A stretch of DNA of 64,000 nucleotides from an uncultured Pelagimonas sp. (GTDB lineage Bacteria > Pseudomonadota > Alphaproteobacteria > Rhodobacterales > Rhodobacteraceae). Location of the stretch: assembly GCA_947497905.1 (NCBI GenBank), contig CANMIH010000007.1, forward strand, positions 1 through 64,000, written 5' to 3'. The translations under genes were made by a program, and so were the position numbers. Position 1 is the first letter of the stretch. Every line of letters begins with the position of its first letter. The notes under the pieces were generated by a model. The model worked only from the letters and a program-made list of their open reading frames with translations. It was not told where the DNA came from and made no database searches. This document shows, piece after piece, positions 15,971-22,458 of the stretch.

Positions 15971-17173
15971 TTGCTTTGTTCGCCTCAAGACACGTTATGC
16001 CTTAAACACCAGGAATACCCAAGCCTAATCAAGTATATGGGCTCAAAGTCAAAAATCATGACTTTTGTCTTGAACGGTATCAATGAAGTTTACGATGGAC
16101 GCCCGATTTGCGATCTATTCGCAGGAAGCGGCTCCTTAGCAGGAGCGATTGGTCAGCAAGCTAGTGTCTTTTCGAACGACATCCAGGCCTACTCAGGCAT
16201 ACTTGCAGATACATACAATAGAACCTTCAAAGATAGTGGCACCCCAAGCGCGAAGGAACTGGTGTCTTTGGCTGGTGCTATCGTTGAAAGCAGACCTCGT
16301 AAAGTTCGTGCAGACTACAGCAAGCCCATGACTCTGACCGAGTTCAATATGCTTGAAAACGAACAGCAGTCGTTGATCGATAAAAAGTTCTCCTACTACT
16401 GGCATTTGTTTGCAAAGAACTACTCTGGTACCTGGTGGAGCTATGAGCAATGCCTGTGGATAGATGCTTTGAGGGAGGTTGCCGAAGGCTTCAAAGAAAG
16501 GCCAATCTACCCAGCGATTCTATCTTCGCTAATGTTTGCGATGGCATATGCAAGCCAAGGAACGGGTCACTATGCTCAGTATCGAGATGCCAAGACTGAT
16601 TCATCTTTCCGTGACATTTTAACTTACCGCAGACGGTCTATCTCCCAATACTTCCAGCGTAAGTACGATGACGTTTTGAGTTATGTGCCTGACCAGCCCA
16701 CTCAAATTGTACACAAGACGACTGCCCTAGATTTCAAAGAGTGCCTGAGCAACTTTGAAGGTGGGACTGTTTATGCGGACCCGCCCTACTGCTTTGTACA
16801 CTATAGTAGATTTTATCATGCACTTGAAACGTTGGTCCTGTACGATTTCCCCAAGCTTCAAGTGCAAAAGGGTTCTGTCGTGAAGGGACGGTACCGAGAA
16901 GAGCGGCACCAATCGCCATTTTGCATTAAATCTAAGGTGCGGGGTGCGTTCAAGGACCTGTTCGAAGGCGTTGAGAAGAGTCAGTCATCTCTGGTTCTTA
17001 GTTATTCAAATACGGGTATGATATCCTTGGATGAACTGCTCAGAATTGGTCGAGAAACCATGTCTGCCAGAAAGATAGAGGTTTTGACTACCGATCACCA
17101 GCACATGACGATGGGAAGAAGAGAAGATCGCCAGCGAAGCGTAAAGGAAGGTTTGCTACTTGCCTATGTGTGA
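15971..17173 (+). CDS. D12-class DNA N6-adenine methyltransferase
   Basis: About 400 residues. The N-terminal KYMGSK element, the SAM-binding DLFAGSGSLAGAIG near residues 45-58 and the catalytic ADPPYC near residue 270 are those of the D12 (Dam-like) class, which methylates adenine. It should protect the endonuclease target. TTG at 15971 is chosen because GGAGGG stands 8 bases ahead; a GTG at 15962 is in frame but overlaps that ribosome-binding site. An internal ATG at 16037 would cut into the KYMGSK element. It is divergent from the controller and endonuclease genes. Confidence 0.88.
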   Translation: MLCSPQDTLCLKHQEYPSLIKYMGSKSKIMTFVLNGINEVYDGRPICDLFAGSGSLAGAIGQQASVFSNDIQAYSGILADTYNRTFKDSGTPSAKELVSLAGAIVESRPRKVRADYSKPMTLTEFNMLENEQQSLIDKKFSYYWHLFAKNYSGTWWSYEQCLWIDALREVAEGFKERPIYPAILSSLMFAMAYASQGTGHYAQYRDAKTDSSFRDILTYRRRSISQYFQRKYDDVLSYVPDQPTQIVHKTTALDFKECLSNFEGGTVYADPPYCFVHYSRFYHALETLVLYDFPKLQVQKGSVVKGRYREERHQSPFCIKSKVRGAFKDLFEGVEKSQSSLVLSYSNTGMISLDELLRIGRETMSARKIEVLTTDHQHMTMGRREDRQRSVKEGLLLAYV

Positions 17174-17247
17174 GATTAGTCATTCCGTGCTCAGATCAAC
17201 AACGCATCTACAACAGGCATAGAACAGTCGAAGTACGACTTGGCCTT

Positions 17248-17877
17248 TTATAGACCCCACCTTGCCAATGCTGCTTCGGCTTTGTGTGGTTCATCTCTGA
17301 TCCGCAGAACTGTTTGACGGGTTAAGTGGTAGCTCTTGGCAACTTGGGCCACACTCATGAACTTTAGGTCACTAGTGACAGCATCAAACTGCTTACGGTC
17401 ATAACCAGGCTTTCTTCCACGGTACTTCTTTGCATCAGATTTGGCAGCAGCAATACCAGCGGTTTGTGCTTCCTTTTGCACTTCAGCCTGTGCTTGGGCT
17501 GTTGCTGCCATAAAGGATATCAGAGCATCACGAACTGCACATTGCATGGGGTCTTTGGTGGAACCATCAAAACGCATACGGTTGATAATGGTTTCAATCA
17601 CCACACCTTCACGCATGAAATGTCGGATTGTATCAGTAACATCCTGGTAGTTTCTACCAAGCCTATCGACCCAGCGTACAACCAGCGTATCACCTTCCCG
17701 CAACATATCGAACAGACGTTGGCCGTTTGGTCGGTCTTGAAGTTTGGTGGCGATACCAGAAACACCATCATCACAAATCACTTTGTCAAATTTGAACCCA
17801 GCTTCCTCAGCCTGGACTTTCTGGTGTTCGATGTTCTGTTCTGATGTGGATACACGGGCGTAGAATACAGTGGCTAT
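17248..17877 (-). CDS. Serine recombinase (resolvase/invertase), no standard start codon
   Basis: A serine recombinase of about 210 residues. The frame is open upstream of a GTG at 17781 and encodes the required N-terminus ATVFYARVSTSEQN, with the catalytic serine in ARVST. DRLGRN follows near residue 73, and a C-terminal helix-turn-helix (SVAQVAKSYHLTRQTVLRIR) ends the protein. The family start would fall at the ATA codon at 17877-17875, which has a GGAG 7 bases ahead; no ATG, GTG or TTG precedes the catalytic serine in frame. Either ATA is used, or a start mutation has silenced the gene. Starting at 17781 would remove the active site. Confidence 0.75.
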   Translation of the reverse strand: MATVFYARVSTSEQNIEHQKVQAEEAGFKFDKVICDDGVSGIATKLQDRPNGQRLFDMLREGDTLVVRWVDRLGRNYQDVTDTIRHFMREGVVIETIINRMRFDGSTKDPMQCAVRDALISFMAATAQAQAEVQKEAQTAGIAAAKSDAKKYRGRKPGYDRKQFDAVTSDLKFMSVAQVAKSYHLTRQTVLRIRDEPHKAEAALARWGL

Positions 17878-18059
17878 GATATTGCTCCATCATTACGTAA
17901 GGGTGGTGTCCGTATATGTGTGTGTCCGTATGGTAAAATCAACCCTTATGGATGCGATAGCGTCGGGATTTTCAGATACCTCTAGGGTATACCTTTACGG
18001 TCATCGTCCCTGCTCTGAATGTGGTTGCGAAGCGGGATATCAACCACTAACCGTAACGA

Positions 18060-18791
18060 ATGAACACACCAAAAATCGTTACGGCTTGCAGGCATTGCAA
18101 TGCTGAAATGTCACCAGAAACACATCGCTCTGATCGGAAGTTTTGTTCTGACAAGTGCAAGCAAGCTGATTACCGACGCAGACGAAAGGTCAAAGAAAAC
18201 CCCGTTGAAGCATTGGTGCGGGGTAACAATGCCGATCTGATCAGAGAAGTGGCAAGGCTCTATGCTGCTGATACAGGTGTTACCATTGCGGATGTCACTT
18301 ATGGCAAAGGCGCATTCTGGCGTAAGGCTCCGCATCTAAACGTCACGGGATCAGATTTGTTGACCGTACCAGAACGGCCATATGACTTTCGCAATCTTCC
18401 TTATCACGACAGTTCTTTTGATATTGTCGTTCTTGATCCACCGTATCTTGTATGGCCTGGCAACCACATGTCTGATGACCGTTACCGCAACGCTGAGACC
18501 ACCAAGGGCATCGACTATAAGGGCATTCGTCAACTGTACCATGATGGCCTTAAGGAAGCTGCACGGGTCGCCAGGCGGCAAATCTGGGTCAAGTGTAAGG
18601 ATACAGTAGAAGGACCACGACAACGTTTTTTACACGTCCACCTATTGCAGGATGCAGAAGCTTTAGGGTTACGAGGTCGTGATCTGTTCATTCTGGATGC
18701 AACCAGCAGAATGCCAAATAATCATTGGTCCACTCAGAAACATGCACGGAAAACCATGTCGTATCTTTGGGTCTTTGATATTATCAGTTGA
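18060..18791 (+). CDS. Orphan DNA methyltransferase with N-terminal zinc ribbon
   Basis: A 243-residue protein. Residues 8-40 form a small zinc ribbon (CRHC ... FCSDKCKQADYRRRRK). A SAM-dependent methyltransferase domain follows, with motif I in ADVTYGKGAFW and the catalytic VLDPPYLVWPGNH near residue 125. DPPY points to adenine (or N4-cytosine) methylation of DNA. No endonuclease partner is adjacent, so it is probably a solitary methyltransferase, perhaps an anti-restriction or regulatory gene. Its 3' end overlaps the convergent recombinase gene by 58 bases. Confidence 0.75.
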   Translation: MNTPKIVTACRHCNAEMSPETHRSDRKFCSDKCKQADYRRRRKVKENPVEALVRGNNADLIREVARLYAADTGVTIADVTYGKGAFWRKAPHLNVTGSDLLTVPERPYDFRNLPYHDSSFDIVVLDPPYLVWPGNHMSDDRYRNAETTKGIDYKGIRQLYHDGLKEAARVARRQIWVKCKDTVEGPRQRFLHVHLLQDAEALGLRGRDLFILDATSRMPNNHWSTQKHARKTMSYLWVFDIIS

Positions 18792-19816
18792 TCACGTCTG
18801 ACGCTCCACTGAACCCCTCTCAGGCACGGCCAAATGGTCGGAGGACTACGACAACCATCTTCACCTGCCTGCGTTCTGATTTGATCACACAGGTGATTAT
18901 CACCGACGGTCAGGGATCGTAAGTCACGCCATGTCAGGCCATATAGCAGCGCATCAATGATGGTCTTACTGGACAGCCATATCCTACGTCTGCGATGTAT
19001 CCGCTTGGTGGAGACTTCCGTCTTGGCAGCTTGTACCAGTTCACGAATACGCCGTCGTGGTCTATGGTATGTATCAAAGGCGTAGTCCCACTTCTCTGGT
19101 GATCTTTTCCTAAGCTGACAAAGACGTTTCGGTGTCAGGAAACGGTTTTGCCCAGTACGGATACCCTGAAGGTCTAACTCATCGCTTATTTCTTCATATG
19201 AAGGTTTCTGACCACCACCACGATAGGTCATGTTGGCTATGACGGATAGAACCTGTGCTTCTCTTTCATCAGCCAAGCGTGTCTTCGTGATTGATCCTTT
19301 CTTTGAATGTTTGGCGATGTCAGGAGAACCAAATGCCTGTCCATCCGCCATAAGTCGTGCGATTGCTTTGAACTGCGCTTCACGTTTGGCGTTTGTCAGT
19401 TCTTCCACCTTGTGGTGATGATTTAGTTCGATGATGTCATCCACGTTCATCCCAGTGGATGCATCATAGATACGCTTACCTAAGCCTTGCTTCTGTATGA
19501 GTTCAAATACTTCAGCCCGTCTGGAAATGCGATCATCACTGGATACCAGAAGAATTTCGGATTGATGACGCTTCAGGTGTCGAAGGCATTTACGCAGACC
19601 TGTGGCCATTCGGACTTCTGTATCACAACGACCAGATATGACTTCCTTAACGCTGATGTTGGTAGAATTGGATATGGTAAATTCTGGATAGTGATCCTTA
19701 ATGCACTCCAGTTGATACTTATAACCATCCTCTGCCTGCTTAAGTGTGCTTACCCTTCGATATAGATTGGCTTTCCTTTCTATGATTGCCTTTCGGATAA
19801 CGTCTGAGTGCATCAC
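18734..19816 (-). CDS. Serine recombinase family protein
   Basis: A 360-residue protein. The N-terminal resolvase domain shows LYRRVSTLKQ (catalytic serine) near residues 18-27 and DDRISRRAEVF near residue 93. The region from residue 180 onward (AQVLSVIANM, then PSYEEISDELDLQGIRTGQN) resembles the recombinase domain that follows the catalytic domain in large serine recombinases, although the protein is shorter than typical large integrases and its C-terminus is basic. It may move the element or a part of it, or be a relic of an earlier insertion. It overlaps the methyltransferase gene tail to tail. Confidence 0.75.
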   Translation of the reverse strand: MMHSDVIRKAIIERKANLYRRVSTLKQAEDGYKYQLECIKDHYPEFTISNSTNISVKEVISGRCDTEVRMATGLRKCLRHLKRHQSEILLVSSDDRISRRAEVFELIQKQGLGKRIYDASTGMNVDDIIELNHHHKVEELTNAKREAQFKAIARLMADGQAFGSPDIAKHSKKGSITKTRLADEREAQVLSVIANMTYRGGGQKPSYEEISDELDLQGIRTGQNRFLTPKRLCQLRKRSPEKWDYAFDTYHRPRRRIRELVQAAKTEVSTKRIHRRRRIWLSSKTIIDALLYGLTWRDLRSLTVGDNHLCDQIRTQAGEDGCRSPPTIWPCLRGVQWSVRRDQLIISKTQRYDMVFRACF

Positions 19817-20063
19817 ACCACCATATGTAAAACCTTGACTATAGGTAGGGTCACCTCAGCGCATATGGCGCTGGAATTGCATGTATCGGTGGCCTTCAGT
19901 CTGGTGGTCATTGGGCAAGGTTTCGTTGGTCTGGTACGTCATGACGCACCATGGTGTACTGGTATTTATGTGTTCCGAAGATGACATCGCAGACTTGGAC
20001 GCAAGCTATGTCCAGAACGAAGTGTGGGCCTAAATAAGGGTGTAATCCATCAGGAGAAAAACC

Positions 20064-20249
20064 ATGTCAGGAACCCGCAATACCATCCGTAATCTGGACC
20101 CCGATCTTGTGACCGAAGCCAAGGTGCATGTCCTTCAGACAGGCCGTCGTACATTGGGGGAATTGGTCACAGATGCAATTGAACTGTTGATAGATCACGA
20201 GACCAGTGACGATACTTCCATGGCTGATCCTCACACATCATCGGCGTGA
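20064..20249 (+). CDS. Small ribbon-helix-helix-type DNA-binding protein
   Basis: A 61-residue protein whose first 45 residues (TIRNLDPDLVTEAKVHVLQT, then RRTLGELVTDAIELLI) match the strand-helix-helix pattern of ribbon-helix-helix proteins such as Arc, ParG-like factors or antitoxins. A good AGGAG ribosome-binding site precedes the ATG. No toxin gene is adjacent. The repeat-rich region just downstream is a possible target. The role is unknown: partition, antitoxin or local repressor are all possible. Confidence 0.6.
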   Translation: MSGTRNTIRNLDPDLVTEAKVHVLQTGRRTLGELVTDAIELLIDHETSDDTSMADPHTSSA

Positions 20250-20455
20250 TTAAGTGCAAGGCAATAATATACGGTGGGGGTGGAATACCCCCTGTGACGA
20301 GTTTTGACATCGCATAAATCCCTGTGTGGACACTATCTGGAATCGGACCAGATGGATGGCATCGGTGAATGTGACCGCGCAGCATCAACGTAGGAATATA
20401 GGTGCTTCCGTTCAAGGAAAATGGCTGGTTATTTTGATTTCGTGATCGAACTTAT

Positions 20456-20513
20456 GTTCTTGAAGAATAAACACTTTTCATTCGTCATGAATGAAGTTCC
20501 ATTCTTCAAGAAC
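20456..20513. repeat. Nested inverted repeats
   Basis: GTTCTTGAAGAAT (20456-20468) is repeated perfectly inverted at 20501-20513. Inside the 32-base loop, TTCATTC (20477-20483) and GAATGAA (20489-20495) form a second perfect inverted repeat. The outer arms are themselves nearly palindromic. It could be a structured RNA, an operator cluster or a recombination or origin site. Confidence 0.6.
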
Positions 20514-20588
20514 GGTTTTGCAAAGCACAGAAGCCCCAATAAAATATGGCCTTCTGGATTCACCCAGTCGGCCACTTTCCTGAAGGAG

Positions 20589-20609
20589 TTTCATTCGTCA
20601 CAAATGAAA
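20589..20609. repeat. Inverted repeat related to the 20477 element
   Basis: TTTCATT-CGTCACA-AATGAAA is a 7-7-7 inverted repeat. Its left arm and spacer (TTTCATTCGTCA) repeat those at 20476-20487, so the same factor may bind both. Confidence 0.5.
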
Positions 20610-20727
20610 ACTTCTACGCTCCGTTGAAAACTGTAACATTTGCATCCTGCTCTAACGCCACTGGCGCACGGCTGATGTAAATATACCCCGAATCTGCGAC
20701 CACTAATTTGAGGACGTATCGTCCAAT

Positions 20728-21102
20728 TTATCGCAATTGCGGTACCAGACGATTGATGACGGCAATAATGTCGGGCTGACGATCTCTTGGATCAGCCACA
20801 CCATGGTCAATGTGAACCTGATCCACGCATCTTTTGTACAGACGAACTGCAATGAGTATACGGCCTGTCAAACTGTCTGGCCATGAAATGTCGGCAAAGG
20901 CATCAACCAGATAGGGTTCCAGTAAATCCTCGTATTTTGCGACTTCCATGGTGTGGACCTTTCTGTGGTACATCTTGGTGATATCAATCGGCCTCATCCC
21001 CATCTTAAAACGGATGCGGTTGCGATGCAGAAGACGTTCGTAAACCTGCTGACGCTGATCACTGGTCGTAAGGATCGTGGTGGTACTAACGATCAATGTC
21101 AC
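20728..21102 (-). CDS. Hypothetical protein, third gene of island operon
   Basis: About 124 residues from a GTG at 21102; the frame extends further upstream into the preceding gene. No family is recognised. The protein is soluble and mixed in charge, with many arginine, histidine and tyrosine residues (DITKMYHRKVHTMEVAKYED near the middle). It overlaps the upstream gene by 17 bases, which suggests translational coupling. Promoter control is probably from the 21715-21887 region. Confidence 0.45.
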   Translation of the reverse strand: MTLIVSTTTILTTSDQRQQVYERLLHRNRIRFKMGMRPIDITKMYHRKVHTMEVAKYEDLLEPYLVDAFADISWPDSLTGRILIAVRLYKRCVDQVHIDHGVADPRDRQPDIIAVINRLVPQLR

Positions 21103-21418
21103 CCAAAGCCTCACACAGCCCCTCTCGAAGCCCCTGTAGGCCCTCTGACCCACCACGGACCCATATGATCATCAAGGACGCTTTACGACGTTGTACCCAT
21201 GCTGTTCGTTCATCAGCATCCATACGGCACCAGGAATAATAGAAGCTACCACGATACTCATCAGGCAGGTTGTTCAGGGCTATGGTGATTTCCTGTACCC
21301 AGCGTTCTGTGGTAAAGCGGGGTATGGTATCAGGTGGTAATTTCGGATGCAGAAACGAACCACCATAGCGGCGTATTATCCGTTGTAACCAGTTATGACT
21401 GATACGGACATTTCGCAC
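21086..21418 (-). CDS. Hypothetical protein, second gene of island operon
   Basis: 110 residues from a GTG that directly abuts the stop of the gene before it. The N-terminal third is basic (NWLQRIIRRYGG) and the middle is rich in aromatic residues (YRGSFYYSWCRMDADER). No family is recognised. Tight packing with both neighbours supports that it is a real gene. Confidence 0.45.
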   Translation of the reverse strand: MRNVRISHNWLQRIIRRYGGSFLHPKLPPDTIPRFTTERWVQEITIALNNLPDEYRGSFYYSWCRMDADERTAWVQRRKASLMIIWVRGGSEGLQGLREGLCEALGDIDR

Positions 21419-21715
21419 TTAACTATCTGATGTGGATAGCTGGTGACGTGCTTCTGCTTCCATCTTCGAAACCAGTGTCGGATTCGCAGCCCGCCATGCA
21501 ACATATGCGGCATACCCGCGCTGGTTAACTTCAGCCCGTTCCACTGCTGTCATCGCCGCATAGTCGGTTGCATCAACATCAGGAAGAAAGCTGAGTTTCA
21601 CCGCAGTATAGGTACTGGTGCAGGTTTCGATTTCGGCACGATCCAATAGGCGTGTCTCAGCGGCTTCACTGCACAGGAAGTATGATGCGATCAGGGCTAG
21701 GGTTTCAGCAGTCAT
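21419..21715 (-). CDS. Hypothetical protein, first gene of island operon
   Basis: 98 residues. The first 18 residues are hydrophobic (MTAETLALIASYFLCSEA) and could be a weak signal or membrane segment; the remainder is alanine- and glutamate-rich and probably helical. No family is recognised. It is divergent from the XRE regulator at 21887, with ATGACG/CGTCAT repeats between them, so it is probably under that regulator. Confidence 0.45.
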   Translation of the reverse strand: MTAETLALIASYFLCSEAAETRLLDRAEIETCTSTYTAVKLSFLPDVDATDYAAMTAVERAEVNQRGYAAYVAWRAANPTLVSKMEAEARHQLSTSDS

Positions 21716-21727
21716 TCAGGCTCCTTA

Positions 21728-21794
21728 GATGACGGATTTTCCAAAACACGTCATCACAGGACTATTTTGGAATCAAACACGTCATTATATGACG
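21728..21794. promoter_or_regulatory. ATGACG/CGTCAT operator cluster
   Basis: GATGACG (21728-21734) pairs with CGTCATC (21749-21755), and CGTCAT-TAT-ATGACG (21780-21794) is a perfect palindrome. The four half sites lie in the divergent region between the hypothetical operon and the XRE regulator, the expected place for that regulator's operators. Confidence 0.6.
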
Positions 21795-21886
21795 GCTTTA
21801 ATCCTTATCCGCCATATCAATTGACTGCACAGGGAGATGAATTTCGGTGATGATGACGATCAAGCAACATCCTGAGGCTGATACCT

Positions 21887-22309
21887 ATGGACACCAAGGT
21901 CCCCAACAACATTGCCAAACTCCGCAAACAGATGGAGTTATCACAGGATACCTTGGCAGGCCGTCTGGGAATTTCGGTGACCCAACTCTCCAGGTTGGAG
22001 CGTGGCCTATCATCTCTGACACAGGCGCGGATGAACCAGTTGGCAGAAGTGTTCGCAGTAGAACCACACGATCTGTACCGCAACGCAACATCCAAGGAGA
22101 AGCTTGAGTTGAACGTGATGCGTGATGTGATCGTCCAACTGGACGAAATGATAAGCCGTCTGGATGTTAATCTGACACCACAACAGCGTGGTGATCTAAC
22201 AGTGGAGTTGTACCGACTGGAAGTGGACGGTCTTACAGATGAAGCACTGACCGATCATGTGGTAAATCTCAAGCGGTTTGAAGGTATGGTGCGGGCGCTG
22301 GGATCGTAA
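21887..22309 (+). CDS. XRE-family transcriptional regulator
   Basis: A 140-residue protein. The N-terminal helix-turn-helix spans about residues 8-60 (KLRKQMELSQDTLAGRLGIS, then TQLSRLERG), as in phage and island repressors. The C-terminal half is helical and of unknown fold. It probably controls the divergent three-gene operon and itself through the ATGACG/CGTCAT sites, and may act as the element's maintenance repressor. A terminator follows at 22414. Confidence 0.82.
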   Translation: MDTKVPNNIAKLRKQMELSQDTLAGRLGISVTQLSRLERGLSSLTQARMNQLAEVFAVEPHDLYRNATSKEKLELNVMRDVIVQLDEMISRLDVNLTPQQRGDLTVELYRLEVDGLTDEALTDHVVNLKRFEGMVRALGS

Positions 22310-22382
22310 AATTTCATCCGTGAGTGTCGGTGAAAGTTACAGGACCATGGGGACCATTTTAGTGGTTATGCACTGCTCACTT

Positions 22383-22420
22383 TGTCCCAATAGTGAGGTG
22401 GTTTTGTCCCAATAAGGGGT
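22383..22420. repeat. Right pair of integrase arm-type repeats
   Basis: TGTCCCAATAGTGAGGT (22383) and TGTCCCAATAAGGGGT (22405) repeat the left-end pair with one or two changes each and the same 22-base spacing. Confidence 0.65.
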
Positions 22421-22449
22421 TTCGGTTTTTCACAAAACCCCTTATTTTT
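22414..22449 (+). terminator. Intrinsic terminator at the right end of the element
   Basis: AAGGGGTTT (22414-22422) and AAACCCCTT (22435-22443) form a 9-bp stem, followed on the plus strand by ATTTTT. It would end the XRE transcript before it reads antisense into gabD. On the minus strand the same stem lies just past the gabD stop and may replace the lost terminator. Confidence 0.75.
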
Positions 22450-22458
22450 ATGGTATAT

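Larger units (their letters stand above)
20250..20727. other. Non-coding, A+T-rich region with repeats
   Basis: No convincing gene is seen in this 478-base stretch. It holds a nested inverted repeat at 20456-20513, a related inverted repeat at 20589-20609, and a short GGACG-TAT-CGTCC palindrome at 20712-20724 just beyond the stop of the minus-strand operon. Confidence 0.5.

Noticed and set aside
17248-17781. Start of the serine recombinase at GTG 17781
   Set aside because: This start would remove the catalytic serine, whose codons are intact just upstream in the same frame.
17870-18106. A 78-codon plus-strand frame before the orphan methyltransferase
   Set aside because: It overlaps both the 5' end of the serine recombinase and the methyltransferase start. 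A CSECGC stretch is the only feature, which is not enough.
20421-20627. A 68-codon frame in the repeat region
   Set aside because: Its codons are mostly made of the inverted repeats, and no ribosome-binding site is seen.
13338-22309. The element as a complete prophage or conjugative element
   Set aside because: No capsid, tail, terminase, relaxase or secretion genes are present in its 9.3 kb.
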